Assembly: GCA_036898135.1 (NCBI GenBank)
Contig: CM072511.1
Span: forward strand, 25,876,564 to 25,940,563
From: Oncomelania hupensis
Taxonomy: Eukaryota; Mollusca; Gastropoda; Littorinimorpha; Pomatiopsidae
Length of the DNA: 64,000 nucleotides
Reading direction: 5' to 3'
The position numbers and the translations under genes were made by a program. Positions 1 to 11,712 of the stretch are shown here, piece by piece. How positions within the stretch are numbered: position 1 is the first letter of the stretch; the number at the start of each line of letters is the position of its first letter. The notes under the pieces were generated by a model. That model searched no databases and was not told where the DNA came from. It saw only the letters and a program-made list of their open reading frames with translations.

Positions 1-3000
1 GTTGTAGATCTTGCACAGCTCTGCGATGACCTCTGCTCCGAAGTTGCGCCCTTGGTCGCTGTGGATGCGTTGGGGAACGCCAAAACGCTGGAACCACTCT
101 TTTACCAACACTTTGGCCACAGTCACTGCCTCTTGATTTCGGGTTGGAATCGCCTGCGTAAACTTGGAGAACACGTCAGTCATCACCAACACATTCTCTC
201 TCCCGTCGCTAGCCATCTCCAACATGGTAAAGTCAATGGCTAGCACTTCGAGCGGTCTTTCTGCTAAGAGATGACCACTTGCACTTGGAGGATGTCTTTC
301 TGGTCGCCGATTAAAAATACATCGCTCACAGTTCTCCAGGTACGCCCGGACGTCTTCATGCATACCTGGCCAATACACACGCGTTTTCAGCACGTTGATA
401 GTTCTGTCAAAACCCTGATGACCCATCTTATCATGGACCATCACCAACACATCAGGTTTCAATGTACTTGGAAGAACGAGTTGATGCAATTCACCCAAAA
501 CACTGTCTATTATTCGCCGATGTAAAAGCCCATCTTTCAGAAACAGTTTCCGGTGTTGCTGTCGTAGAGCGCGCGCCTGTCGCTCTTGGGAAGGAGGGGG
601 TTTCGCGGGCCATGAATTGAGCACATTCTGCAAAACTGGATCCTCATGCTGCAAGGTCTCAAGTTCGGTAGTGGTGAGGCAAGGGAGTATGGGGGATGTG
701 AGGTAGGATTGATCAACTACTTTGGCCGTAGCTTGATCATGGGACAGCGGATCAAGTTCTGGTCTTTCGAGAAATTGTCCCTCACACATGAGTTCACAGG
801 ATTCCGCTATTTCCGGGGGAATTAAAACAGGAGAGGCGATCAGTTGACTTGCCCGTTCTAACAAGGTTTCGGGCAGACGAGACAGAGCATCTGCAGGATT
901 AGAGACCCCAGGTCGGTATTCTACGGTGAAATCGAACTGTGACAACTGTGCAGCCCATCGTTGTTCTACTGCACCAAGTTTCGCTGTCTTGAAGTGCACC
1001 AGTGGGTTGTTGTCCGTGTAGACGACGAACTTTGCTCCCAACAGGTAATGTCGAAACTTCTCGGTAATAGCCCACTTCATCGCTAAAAACTCCAGCTTCA
1101 TGCTGCTATAGTTTCTGTCATTTTTTTCGGTAGGTCGCAGGCGTCGACTTGCAAAAGAGATGACTCGTTTCATTCCCTCTTGAGTTTGGGACAGGATTGC
1201 TCCAAGACCATGGTTGCTGGCATCAGTCTCGAGAATAAACGGGAGGTTGAAATCTGCGTACCCTAAGACTGGTGCTGACGTCATTGAGTCCTTCATGGCG
1301 TCAAATGTCTCTTGATGTTTCGCAGTCCATAGGCTGGTGACCTCGACACTCTTTTTCCGGCATCCTCTCATGGCTTCGGTAACTAGGTCGTGGAGAGGAC
1401 CAGCCATCTTGGAGAAGCCGTGAATAAAACGCCGATAATAACTTGCAAATCCCAGAAAACTGCGAACTTCGGTGGTAGTCGTGGGAACTGGCCAGTTCTG
1501 AACTACGGTAACCTTGCCCTTCTCACAGCTAATGCCCTCAGCTGAAATAGTGTGGCCAAGGTACGTCACTTCTCGCCGCAGGAATTGGCACTTGTCCATG
1601 CGTAGTTTCAGCCCAGTTTCTTCAATGCGCCCGAGGAGTCGATCTAACTGTTCTAAATGTTCGCTAAAAGTCTTGGAATACACTAGTAAGTCGTCTAAAT
1701 AGACAAGAAGGAACTGGAAAAGGAAATCGGACATGGTCGTCTGCATCAGTCTTTGGAATGTTGCAGGTGCAGACACCAACCCCATAGGCATACGGGTGTA
1801 CTCAAAAAGTCCCATGGGAGATACAAACGCTGTTTTGTGCTGGTCGTCGGGATGCATTGCAATCTGATGGTATCCACTGGCCAAGTCTAATGTTGAAAAA
1901 TACTGAGCACCTATTAGCGCATCGAAGGATTCTTGTATTCGCGGTAGAGGGTAGGCGTCTCCGATTGTCTTGGCATTGAGTCGGCGATAGTCCACACACA
2001 GACGTAAACTGCCGTCTTTCTTTCTGATGACCACAATGGGTGCGGCGTATGGGCTCTGGCTCTCAACTATTACCTTCTGCTCTAAAAGTTTCTTGATGTG
2101 TTCTTGCACCTCTTTCAGTTCATGTGGAGGGATTCTCCTGTAAGGGAGAGCTACTGGCTCGTCGTCTTTGGTTCGAAGACGATGGAATACGGTGTCGGTG
2201 TAGCCAAGATCATTTGCGTCTTTGATGAACGCTCCCTCGTGTTTACTCAAGACTTCCTGGAGCCGTTGCTTCTGACTACTGGTTCCGTCGAACTCGGGGA
2301 CAAGAATGGGGTTGGAAGGTGAAGGGATGGGAGTTGGTGAGGGGGTTGAAGACAGGTCGGGAGTTTCCAACTTCTGACTTCTGGAAGACACCACTAACTC
2401 GTTTACATTGGCATCATAATACACATTATCATGGGTCTCTACACTTTCTACTGCCTGCAACGAAGCGATTGCTGTACGAGCGGGCAAAATGCAATCACAG
2501 TTAGTCAAGTTTGCAATTCGCACGTACCTTTCTCTGGAGTCCGCTGATACAAGGGTGGGAATCATGATTAGTCCTCCAAGAAGGGGAGTGGGTAAGGGAC
2601 AAGTACACAATTGCTGACCGTGATGACCACTGGATACTTTGATGGTGGTCATAGAAAAGGCTGGGATATGGGTGGAGATTGCGTTCCGGGCCAGGCCCTT
2701 GATGGATTTGGACTGATCAAGGCGCATTTCTCGGATGACTTGCTGCGTATAGGTTGGGATGACGGGGCTTTCTTTGAGTCTACCAAGAATATTCATACCT
2801 AGTAGGACGGGAAGGCGTTCCTTGCGTTCTTGCATTCCTGGTTCTGTTGGGTCCTTAACCACTAGTACGGGGACATTGGAAAGATGTTGTCCAAATACTT
2901 CTATGTCCACAACCATTATTCCAGAATAAGGGACCACAGCTCCATTTACTGCTCGTAATCTTACGTGGGATGGTTTTAAAGCTTGATGGTAGTGCTGTTT

Positions 3001-3165
3001 CGCCCAGCCCTCAGTCACCGTCGTCACCTCACTACCCGTGTCAATAAGAGCGGCCACCGTGATTCCATTTATGACGATGTTCATGGTTGGACACCGTCCT
3101 ACCAGTCCTTGAAGATCATCGCCCCCCGCTGCCACGCTACAGACAACGGGGGTTTCTAGTTTCCC
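1..3165 (-). CDS. Ty3/gypsy Pol polyprotein (protease, RT, RNase H, integrase), partial at window edge
   Basis: This is the replication polyprotein of an LTR retrotransposon. I checked the frame codon by codon and found no stop from 3381 down to base 1, about 1,050 codons after the frameshift site, so it runs off the window. Domains in order on the minus strand: retropepsin with DTGS at 3031-3042; reverse transcriptase with the LDLASGYHQ block near 1855-1890 and catalytic YLDD near 1690-1701; RNase H with ETDAS near 1225-1240 and a YTDNN block near 1000-1035; integrase with an HHCC zinc finger at about 300-440 and the DDE-core segment ending in HSDQGRNF near 40-66. The order PR-RT-RH-IN is that of standard Ty3/gypsy. 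It lies in the -1 frame relative to gag and has no start codon of its own at the junction. The open frame suggests a young, possibly active copy. The integrase C-terminus and 3' LTR lie outside the window. Confidence 0.93.
3123..3165 (-). promoter_or_regulatory. Programmed -1 ribosomal frameshift signal between gag and pol
   Basis: On the minus strand the last gag codons spell the heptamer G GGA AAC (3159-3165), of the X XXY YYZ form, directly followed by the gag stop TAG (3156-3158). After a 6-nt spacer (3153-3158) comes a stem: arm 3142-3152 pairs with arm 3123-3133 over 11 positions (nine Watson-Crick, two G-U) around an 8-nt loop. A one-base backward slip enters the pol frame, which has no stop to the window edge. 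Slippery site, spacer length and stimulatory stem all match known retroviral -1 signals. A pseudoknot with downstream sequence was not tested. Confidence 0.85.
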
Positions 3166-4169
3166 GGTCGGACATGGTTGTTGTGGACGCTGGTCTGGTG
3201 CGCCCCCCGTTGCTGGCCTCCGCGGTTTGTGAACGCCCCACGGTTGTGATGTCGCCCGACATGGGTTCCTCGTCTGCCGTCTGATGGAGGAACTCCGCGA
3301 GCGCCATTTCCTAAATACGGGCGGCCCCAACGATCTTGAAGGTGCTCGCTGCTTCTGCCTCGGCTGCCGTATCTCCAACCGCTACGCTGGGCCTGTTGAC
3401 GGTTAATGTAACGTCGCTTAACGTCACACTCTGACTCCCGATGTCCTGGCCGGTCACACCAGAAACAAACTATGTCTTGCGCTGTCGAAGAGGGCTTCGA
3501 TGCGTGTTGTTGTGCCTCAACCTCCAGTTGATGCACACGGGCCGTGAGACGATCTAGTTCTTGCTCCTGTTCATTTCCGTGCAGTTCCGTCTCTTCTTGC
3601 ACAAATGTTTTCACTTTGTCTATTACATCTTCTAACTGAACCAAGGGATGAGCGGCAATATACCGGTTAAGTTCAAAACGAATAAATCGACTCTTGAGTC
3701 CCCTAGCCAACTGAACCCATACACTTTTGTCGTCGATGGATCCAGGCTCCACAGTATTTGCTCGTGTTTGCAAATGTTTTAGCGCTCTGGCGTATTCTTC
3801 CACCCGTTCACGTGACAGCTGATGACGCGAATAGAAGGCAGTTTTAATGTCATGAGCGTCCCGGGTATCACCAAACTCAGCTTTTAACTGTTCTAAAATT
3901 TTCTTTGGAGTGTTTATCTTGTCCCGAGGAAGATCTATAATCTTTTCTTTTGCTACACCTTCTAATGCACCCAGCAAATAAGTACAGACTGCATCGTTGT
4001 GCATATGTGAGAATGATAACACAAGTTCCACTTCCTTACAAAACCAATCTAATTGTTCTCTTTGGCCGGCGTATCTGGGAAAACGTAGCACTGGATGATG
4101 GGTCACATGTCTATTTCTAAATGCTACCTCGCCGTCATCATAAGCAGGTAAATAATTATTGTCTGCCAT
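3156..4169 (-). CDS. Ty3/gypsy Gag with CCHC zinc knuckle
   Basis: This is the structural protein of the same element, about 337 residues. The reading frame is open upstream to 4217, but the first in-frame ATG is at 4169 (MADNNYLPAYDD), which I take as the start. The middle third resembles retrotransposon gag capsid (RYAGQREQLDWFCKEVE, then ALKHLQTRAN). A predicted coiled stretch (QEQELDRLTARVHQLEVEAQQ) precedes a single zinc knuckle CFWCDRPGHRESEC, spacing CX2CX4HX4C, expected to bind genomic RNA. The tail is basic and rich in R, G and H, typical of nucleocapsid. Gag ends at a TAG immediately after a GGGAAAC heptamer, and pol continues in the -1 frame. Family assignment is firm; the start codon is inferred. 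Confidence 0.9.
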   Translation of the reverse strand: MADNNYLPAYDDGEVAFRNRHVTHHPVLRFPRYAGQREQLDWFCKEVELVLSFSHMHNDAVCTYLLGALEGVAKEKIIDLPRDKINTPKKILEQLKAEFGDTRDAHDIKTAFYSRHQLSRERVEEYARALKHLQTRANTVEPGSIDDKSVWVQLARGLKSRFIRFELNRYIAAHPLVQLEDVIDKVKTFVQEETELHGNEQEQELDRLTARVHQLEVEAQQHASKPSSTAQDIVCFWCDRPGHRESECDVKRRYINRQQAQRSGWRYGSRGRSSEHLQDRWGRPYLGNGARGVPPSDGRRGTHVGRHHNRGAFTNRGGQQRGAHQTSVHNNHVRPGN

Positions 4170-4200
4170 CTTGTCTCTTGTTGAAGTGCCCAATTCACCA

Positions 4201-4336
4201 CTTAATTCAAACTTCACTTATTGTCCGACACGTGATTATTGTTTATACACAATTCTACTACTTAATTCAAACTTCACTTATTGTCCGACACGTGATTATT
4301 GTTTATACACAATTCTACTACTTAATTCAAACTTCA
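4201..4336. repeat. 60-bp direct tandem duplication at the gag leader
   Basis: A 60-base unit at 4201-4260 is repeated without visible change at 4261-4320, and the first 16 bases recur at 4321-4336. It lies just upstream of the gag ATG, within the gypsy leader or LTR region. The open frame upstream of that ATG also crosses it. The lack of divergence suggests a recent duplication. Confidence 0.95.
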
Positions 4337-4345
4337 CCACTCTAA

Positions 4346-4411
4346 CCTGTGTTCAGTCTCCTTCCCTCCTGTGTCCAGTCTCCTTCCATCCTGTGTCCAG
4401 TCTCCTTCCAT
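4346..4411. repeat. 22-bp tandem repeat, three copies
   Basis: Three 22-bp pyrimidine-rich units lie at 4346-4367, 4368-4389 and 4390-4411. The last two are identical and the first differs at two positions. They sit in the presumed leader or LTR of the gypsy element. Confidence 0.9.
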
Positions 4412-5970
4412 CCTGCTCGCAGCGCCATTTTGTGATGGATGAGAGGGGGGGGGGGGTGGTTGTTGGTGGTGGAGGTTTGTTTGTTGTGGTGTGTGTGTGG
4501 TGGTCGTGTTAGATGTTAAAGGTGGTTGGTTAGACCATTGTCCGGAGTCACACCACACATTTCACCAAATACACTCACAAACATAAATAAAACACGCAGG
4601 CTGGAAGGTTGTGCGTTTTAGTCACTTTTACTGGACACAGTCACAGATTTCGAAAACACTCGTCACTAACTAATTGACAGTCTTCACAAATATATATATG
4701 TAACTCTTCTACAGTTCACACACTCTCTATTTTCTGACTATAACATTTGTTTCTACTTCCCTACAGTCTATGTTCCTGGTTTAACTAAACTCCAACTACA
4801 CTCCATGTCTTCCCTCGGGACCGTCCTAGTCTTTGTCTCTTTCTCTTCTGAACATCTCTCTATCTAATCCTTCTCTGACTACTTCTCTTCATAATTCTGT
4901 CCTGACTCGACTACCCCTCTTCCTAATTCTGTTCTTTCTAGACTACTCGAATCCTTCTTGCACCTTGTTTAATAATCATCTTTCAGGGCAGCTGGGTTCT
5001 AAGACCTCGACCATTGGTTGGTACACCAGCTCCCTCCTCCCCTCTCCCGTCATTCAAACTTTGTCTCTTCTAAATAGTGTATTCTGTCAGACCCATCCAT
5101 AAAGGCAATTCCCTCTCCCAGCTTTCCTTCCAGCTCCTCCCCCAACATTCCAAAACCCCGATTCCCATATGTACACCCGAGTACACTTTCTCTAAAACAA
5201 TAGCCCATAATCATACCCAACAACATCGGCATGGCACCTACATCGTTGACCTTGTTAACCTCTTAAACGCAAATTGCCCTTGAGTCTGGCACCTGCAGAC
5301 CCAACTTTCCCTTAAAACAATGAGCAGTGACACAAACACATACTCTTAATAAGATACATGATAAAGTCACAGAGAGAATACAGAATATGCATCACATCAA
5401 CTACATTCATTATAATACAATATAGCTTGCACACATATTCATAGCTTGCACAATGATTACATTACAAACAAAAGAATATCCATTACTGGTTACAAGAACT
5501 CTATAAACTTACTAACTAAACATGTCTCTTCATTCATTATTATCATTCTATGGTTAAGTCTTGCACCGAATGCCCAGAGTGAGTATAATGCGAACATCAT
5601 TGTTGGTATGTACCATCTGTCAACTTCTATTTGCGGTACCGTAAGCTTGCCATTTGACATTCTACAAATTCTCTGGACTTCCAGTTTCCACGGCAGCTGC
5701 TAATCTGCTGTCTACCTCTATTTACTGAAAGGTGAGAGATATGGTTGAAACCAGTGCGGCTCTCATTGTCCTCTGTCTTGTATAGCCCTTAGCAACTCCT
5801 GGTCAGTTATCATCTATGGGACACTCCACTCCCCGGAGCCGCCCTGCAGATAGTCTATCCTAATAAATATCTAACACTGTAGGGTTTATTTCGATGTACG
5901 AAGCGTGTCTCAGGGAATAGTATCAGTGATAGAGCAAACATGCTTATTAATCAAGGCTAGGCCACTTGAT
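4412..5970. other. Non-coding stretch, presumed 5' LTR/leader of the gypsy element
   Basis: No credible gene is seen. The stretch starts with a run of 12 G near 4444 and continues as CT-rich, then A+T-rich DNA. Several TTTATT and AATAAA motifs occur (for example near 5860-5885), and the position upstream of gag fits an LTR. I found no convincing terminal TG/CA pair or primer-binding site, so no LTR ends are called. Confidence 0.4.
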
Positions 5971-5973
5971 TAC

Positions 5974-6030
<57 letters not shown>
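5974..6030. repeat. (AAT)n microsatellite
   Basis: About 19 uninterrupted AAT units. Apparent poly-Asn or poly-Ile frames here are artefacts. Confidence 0.97.
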
Positions 6031-6099
6031 TCAAGACTTTATCTTTGTCACCCACCTCATAACAGTAGTGATTCAAAAAGCTATACCTCACGCGCGCGC

Positions 6100-6168
6100 G
6101 TACACACACACACAAACACACACACACACACACACATACACCAACACGCGCACAAACACACGTACGTA
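6100..6168. repeat. (CA)n-rich microsatellite
   Basis: An imperfect CA tract with CG-containing interruptions, preceded by a short alternating CG run near 6091-6099. Confidence 0.9.
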
Positions 6169-6180
6169 GCCTACATTCAC

Positions 6181-7196
6181 TGAACGGGGAGGTGGGTGTG
6201 TAAGTTTGTGGAGGGGAGAATTTGAAGGAGAGGTGGAGGGGGGGGGGGGGGGAATAAAATGGAGAAAAAAAACACGAGCTACAACGATCTCTGACTTTTC
6301 CAGAGTGCGTGGTTTCTTAGCATACAGAGAAAAGAAAAGTAACACATTTGAAAAATATTAATTGGGGGGAGAGGAGAGGGGTGGCGGGGGGGGGGGGAGG
6401 CGGCAACGTGTGTGAGTGTCTGGAAATACATTTGAATGGTTTGCCATCTCGTTATATTTTATTCCATGAGTTTTATTATAAGTCTTTAACTCATGTGAGC
6501 AATGTTTAATGCATGTCACGATTTCTTGTAAGAGGTACTACCTTCTATCGCGCGCACGCGTTTTGTGTGTGTGTGTGTGTGTGTGCGCGCGCGCGTGCGC
6601 GCGTGTGTGTGTGTGTGTGGAGTTGCATTGACTTGAATTGTTGAAATTAGGATCTTATATTTGTGTCCACAATAACATATAATTATATCTGGCCTCTCAA
6701 CGAAACAGGCTAAATTATTGGGGTAGCGCTCAATCCAGATGTTAAAAACACTGAGAGCGGAAGAGGGCCTCGGGCATTAATTAATTAGAATGAAAAAAAT
6801 AATGTTGTTTGCGCCGAAGTACTTAGAGCTTTAATTTTAAGAATAGCAACCGATCTCTCCTTTTCTGTGGAGTGAACCGACATTTTCACGAGTATTTTTT
6901 GTTTCCATTGAGAGGGAGGTCGGGTAAAATATGGTTTGGTGATATGTGACAAACTCAACCCAGATCCCAAATGTGTTGTGCACTCGGGTAGACTAACAAC
7001 TTCAAAATACATAGAACAAAAATCTTTTTTTTTGTTTTGCCCTCCAGCGTGGTAGTGATTGCTCGGCAGCAGAGCATACCATTGGTTGCCTAGAATTAGA
7101 CGGGAGCAGGTCCATGTTCACTCTATTGAATGTTCTCTATGTAGGTATATTTTGTCCTGTGCATGTGTCTATTTGTTAGTTAGTTATTCATTGCTT
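6181..7196. other. Non-coding DNA with G-runs
   Basis: No gene is supported. There are G-runs of about 15 (6238-6252) and 11-12 (near 6386-6397), plus the GT/CG tract listed separately. The remainder is A+T-rich unique-looking sequence. Confidence 0.6.
6548..6620. repeat. Alternating GT/CG tract (Z-DNA-prone)
   Basis: About 70 bases of nearly perfect purine-pyrimidine alternation: CG, then GT, then CG, then GT blocks. Confidence 0.9.
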
Positions 7197-7756
7197 ACAG
7201 GGTCCAGCGAACTGCAAAGAGCCGAATCAGGACCACAAAATCAAAACCACAACTTGCTTGAAAGAGGACTCACTCCTGATCCGTATAAAAGATCTGCTGA
7301 GACAACCCTAGTGGTAACACTGAAGGCACTCCACCAGCCGGTCACTTTACAATAAAGGCATCCCAGGCGCAGGGGACGCTGAGGCTATACTCTAATTTAT
7401 CGAAACCCCGTTTACAAAAACAAAATAGAATATAAACATCTTATAAAATATAACAAAACACATACGCTTACATATTTTAAATGCCTACATTGCTAAAAAA
7501 AAATAATATCATAGGAAGCCCCAGTGTTGGCAATATTCCCAGGCTGACCCAACAGACCTCATACACAATGAGGAGTTTTGGCAGAGTTTTCAAGAAAAAA
7601 TGTAGGTGACTGGTCTAGCGAAGAAGATAATATAGTAGATATAACAGAGCAGGAATGAGAAAGAACAAAGGAGAAAGACAGCAACAGTGGGAATTTAAAG
7701 CAATAAATTTTTAGAAAGTGGGGATACAATTTATACAGAAACCTCCGGTACCCCCA
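7197..7756 (-). mobile_element. LINE 3'-end element (family X), minus orientation
   Basis: This is an older copy of a repeat seen at 16121-16778, 23325-23815, 44699-45268 and elsewhere. Read on the minus strand it starts near 7756 with the GGGGT..CCGGAGGTTTC block, has an ATAAATTGTATCCCC-like segment (ATAAATAGTATCCCC in other copies), and ends at 7197 in the hairpin-forming GGTCC...GGACC segment. Numerous mismatches to the other copies show age. It has no coding capacity of its own. Confidence 0.75.
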
Positions 7757-9430
7757 CGAGGGGTCCTGTGTCTATGTTCATTCAGGTCTATATTCATCCC
7801 ACATATCTGGGCACATAGACCTGAGGTAACATAGATCTATGGTGGGTAGGAAGGTGGGGGGATGGGGAGGAGAGGTCAAAGAACTTGGGGAATATAGACT
7901 AAGACTGGAGAGAACATAGGCCTGGAGGAACATAGACCTAGAACTGAATGGAAGGAACATAGACAAGAGAGAACATCGGGCTGACCCAGAAATAGCGATT
8001 GACATCTGCACACACATTACCAAGGCTGCATGACGTCAAGCACATCACGTTGGGATGATTATAATATAGGGCCTATTATAGTATTCTAGATGTCCAATAA
8101 TCGTGGTGTCAGAATATAGGCATTGCGTGTCGGAAACTGATCGAGCTTTTTGCGTGTCCTGTGAAGACTGTGAAACAGTGCAAAGCATAGAACTGCATGG
8201 CACCTTGCAAACATTGCGATGAAAAAGCAATCAACGGACAAATAACGGCTTCCGGAGAAAACCCCCACCTCATTCAATGGGTTAAGAAGTTTACAGGTAA
8301 AAGGTATTGCAGCCGAAAGACACTAGGTTATTTCTGAACGACCTAGATTTACTAGCCAATGTTTTACGCAACGCGAACTGATGTTTAAAAAAATCAAAAT
8401 AATTTAAATTTATATAAAATATTTATTTTTAAAAAATAAACTTTAAAAGAAACTGCACAATTAACATGCTTGTCACTCAAGCACATGAATTTATAGTCTC
8501 TTTATAAGTGAAGGCATTGCCGCCGCAGTTTTATGCCACCCACGAATGGGGAGCATCGACGCATCTTCCCCATCAAGGTCTGAACCTACATCTGATTTCA
8601 CCAAACTATGTACTGGAAGAATCACCAGCACCGGTACAGATTGGAGCGGTAAGTTATCCAGTGCTCATTACCGGTTTAATGCTCGGATGCCAACATCGAT
8701 CCGACTTTTGACCTCTGGAATACGAGCTATGCGCTCTTCTGAATGAGCGGTGCTTGTCACATAAAAAAAGTACAAGTAGCCAACGGCAACTTGTCTTATA
8801 TTATAGTGCGCTTACCGGTCTAAAACGCTGCGTAAGGCGCTGGCCGAAATGAGGTTCGAATTCAAGCACCAGACTTACTGCCTCAAGAGCATTATTAATA
8901 TCAGACACTTGAGCCAACCTTATTTATCTATCACTTGTACTTTCGACAGAATGAGCCAGTTCTTTTAGCGAAAAGCTGAAGCAATGCGGCATTAGGGTGA
9001 AACCTCGTTGTCTAAGAGTCATTATCAGCACCAACTTGACCGCGTGAAGAGAATTCAAGGCAGCATCGAGAATGGCACTGAAGTCTCATACACGCCAGGG
9101 GAAAGCATTCTACCCATTGAGCAGTTTGGTTGCACCACGCAGATTGCTTCTGTTCATTAATGGCAGGCTAGATGTGTAGTCTACATCTCCATACTGGTAC
9201 TGTGTGCCATTATCCCGCCTCCTCCCCTCCCCCCCCCCCACTACCACCTCTCTCCCTTTGTTACCGCCTCCAAGTCTCGTTCAGTGTCGGCAGCGTCGGT
9301 AAAGAACGTGACCTTGCCCCAGCCCTGCTAACTTCTTTGTCCCGATTTGTCCCAAGTCACTTGCAGCGCTCGACCACACTGATCACATGGAAATGTGGAA
9401 TAGCACTTTCTCTACTTTCTCCCGCAGTAC
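7757..9430. other. Non-coding DNA with degenerate short repeats
   Basis: Between 7757 and 7980 the phrase ACATAGACCT and variants recur about eight times on either strand, a decayed tandem repeat. From 8000 to 9430 I see A+T-rich DNA and no defensible gene. A segment near 8800-8870 has a box-B-like GGTTCGAATTC and may be an old SINE fragment. Confidence 0.5.
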
Positions 9431-9567
<137 letters not shown>

Positions 9568-11020
9568 GGGTTTCGCAAAGCAAGCGCCACCTTTGTTCTC
9601 TTTAGCAAGGTTTATTGCATACGGCTCTGTCGGTTGACGTAGAACCAGCTCTGCGCTTCGTAGCAATGCTATTTCCATATTCCATGTCAATGATGACTGC
9701 TTCGAGGTCACTGGACGAAAATCCAAGCCCATGCCAGGCTTTCTTGCAAAGACCACTGGCAAAAACTACTTGGAGAAGAGTCTGTGCTGCTTCGACCCTC
9801 AAACCCCACCTCCACGGCCACCCCACCATCACCCCAATCCCATCCTTCTCCAACCCTCACCTACAAACGGCTTGGCCGGGAGAAGGACTAGACAGAGTAG
9901 GGCGGTTTTCCAAATTTAAATTCTAGAAATAAAGATACCAATGCCAAAGGCCAGACACCACTGTTACACACAAACTCCACATTTCCAATTTTACTGTCTA
10001 TTTTTTTAGCTGTAAACAGGCAAGAATTTTTATAATTTTAGAGATATTTAGGGGTACGTTAGTAAAAACACCACATCTTAGGTATTAGTGACTAGTGTAT
10101 AGATTTAAATGAAATAAAATGCAAAATGAACAGAAATAAATTCTCTTTTGATTATCTACCTTTTTATACTTCTCTTGTCATGTCTTGTTTTTTATTACTC
10201 CATGTGTATAAAAAAAAAGTTTTAAAAAGTCCAAACAAGCCCCATCCTCTTCTTCACTTTTATGCCAGTCTGAAAGAACGTATGCATGCACACTACTGAC
10301 ACTAATTGTCTAATGTCACTTGTCAGTACCGATCTCTTCCTCCGACTGCAAGTCCATTTCTCTCACTTTAATGTCTGATAAATGGAAGCCTGTAAACTCC
10401 CCTTCATCAGTCGAAGAATCCAAACCATCCATTTTAGACACACACACAAGAAAATTTGAAAAAAAATCGAAAGAACGAACGCATCACAGAGAAAACTTGT
10501 GGAAATGCAGTGGAATGTTTTCACAACAGAATAAACCGGAAGTCAATTGCCGGAAGTCTCGCAATCTTTCAAACAACGCGAGAATATAACCACATGGTTG
10601 ATACGGACGCTTTTGGACGCTTTGCCTGTGCCGCTTTTGGCCGCTATGGCCAGTAAAGGATAGCCCATCAGCTTCTCACACTCAGAACTCAATATTTTTT
10701 TCTCGGAAATGCAAATGCCTTCCGCGGAAATACGCGGATCCGCGGAAAATTCTCCACCCTGAATAATGTAAACAGGAACACGAACGAATTGCAGATTATA
10801 CTGCTACGTAGGCACACTAGAGCCAAAACCCTGTTTGTTACACCAGTATTCTTTTGAACTGTCCAAGGACCTGAGTATAAGTAACACGATGACATTTTCA
10901 GTCCTTGTCAGTCCACATGGTCAAAATACAAGATCTTAGTCATAGCGCCAATTTGCCACAATACAAACCAATACTCTTGTTACGTTTTAGACGCGCACGA
11001 TAGATCCGATCATTTTGTTT
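9568..11020. other. Non-coding DNA
   Basis: No gene, RNA or clear repeat is recognised. There are short A+T-rich runs and a near-tandem phrase around CGCGGA at 10720-10750. Confidence 0.5.
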
Positions 11021-11712
11021 TGCAAAGCATGCAATAATAGAGCATATTTACCTTTGATTTGATTTTGGGTTGTTGCTAGAAGAAGCTTTGTATACTGTTT
11101 TTAATTTTCGTCGGTCGATATTGTTGAGAATTTTCTGGAATTACTTGTTTATTATCGATCGAAGCTTTTCGATCTTACGAGTAAAAATGTGCCGAATCAT
11201 CTAGATTCGTAAACACGTATGTGACGTAAGAAAGTGCATTATACCGGTGAGGAGTTTTATTTTGATTGGGTGTTATTGCCTCATGCTGGAATGTTCGAAC
11301 TTTTTCTCGATTGCAGAGAGACTATATAACTTTACTTTACTTAGGTAGATTAACGTCTCCGGACACATAGCGTATAGGAGACAATACTATATAAGTAGCG
11401 CGCTTTCTGCTTTATAGTCCCCTATACGCCATGTGTCCGGGGACGTTAATCTATTTACTGAACTGAACTTGGTTGAGAAAGAGTGAGAGATTTGTAACGA
11501 TTTTTGATGATGATCTTTGAAGTGATTTTCGGAAAGCGATTCTTGTATGCAGGTGCTGATGTTTGCTGAATAAAGTTGGAAAACTTTATACGACGTCTCC
11601 TGCCTTGTTGATGAGTGAACAGGCTGCGTGGATAAACGAATCTGAGTTACACTTATCAAGATTCAAGCATCAGAGCTGAATCAACTATTGATACAATGAC
11701 AACCGTGTAACA
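11021..11712 (+). mobile_element. Solo-LTR-like repeat (692 bp), hairpin-bearing variant
   Basis: Homologous to 21882-22344 and 47081-47545. Similarity begins at TGCAAAGCATG and ends at GTGTAACA in all three, giving LTR-type TG...CA termini. Inside are a TATATAA motif near 11324, an AATAAA at about 11570, and about 140 bp after it, an R-U5-like arrangement. No coding sequence of an LTR element adjoins, so I read it as a solo LTR. A target duplication is not evident. This copy carries an extra block of about 200 bp with a long hairpin near the TATA region. Confidence 0.6.
11345..11454. repeat. 38-bp inverted repeat (hairpin) inside the LTR-like element
   Basis: Arm 11345-11382 pairs with arm 11417-11454 at 34 of 38 positions, two more being G-T, around a 34-nt loop. 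The two other family copies lack it. Confidence 0.9.

Larger units (their letters stand above)
1..4217 (-). mobile_element. Ty3/gypsy LTR retrotransposon, coding part
   Basis: The gag and pol genes described separately form one element transcribed leftwards. The left end is cut by the window, so its 3' LTR is not visible. The 5' LTR should lie to the right of the gag start, somewhere in about 4.2-5.9 kb. I could not define its ends or a convincing tRNA primer-binding site. Both coding frames are free of stops. Confidence 0.9.

Noticed and set aside
4541..4556. tRNA primer-binding site for the gypsy element
   Set aside because: A word ending in ACACCA on the plus strand looked suggestive, but no LTR terminus adjoins it and no tRNA match can be confirmed.
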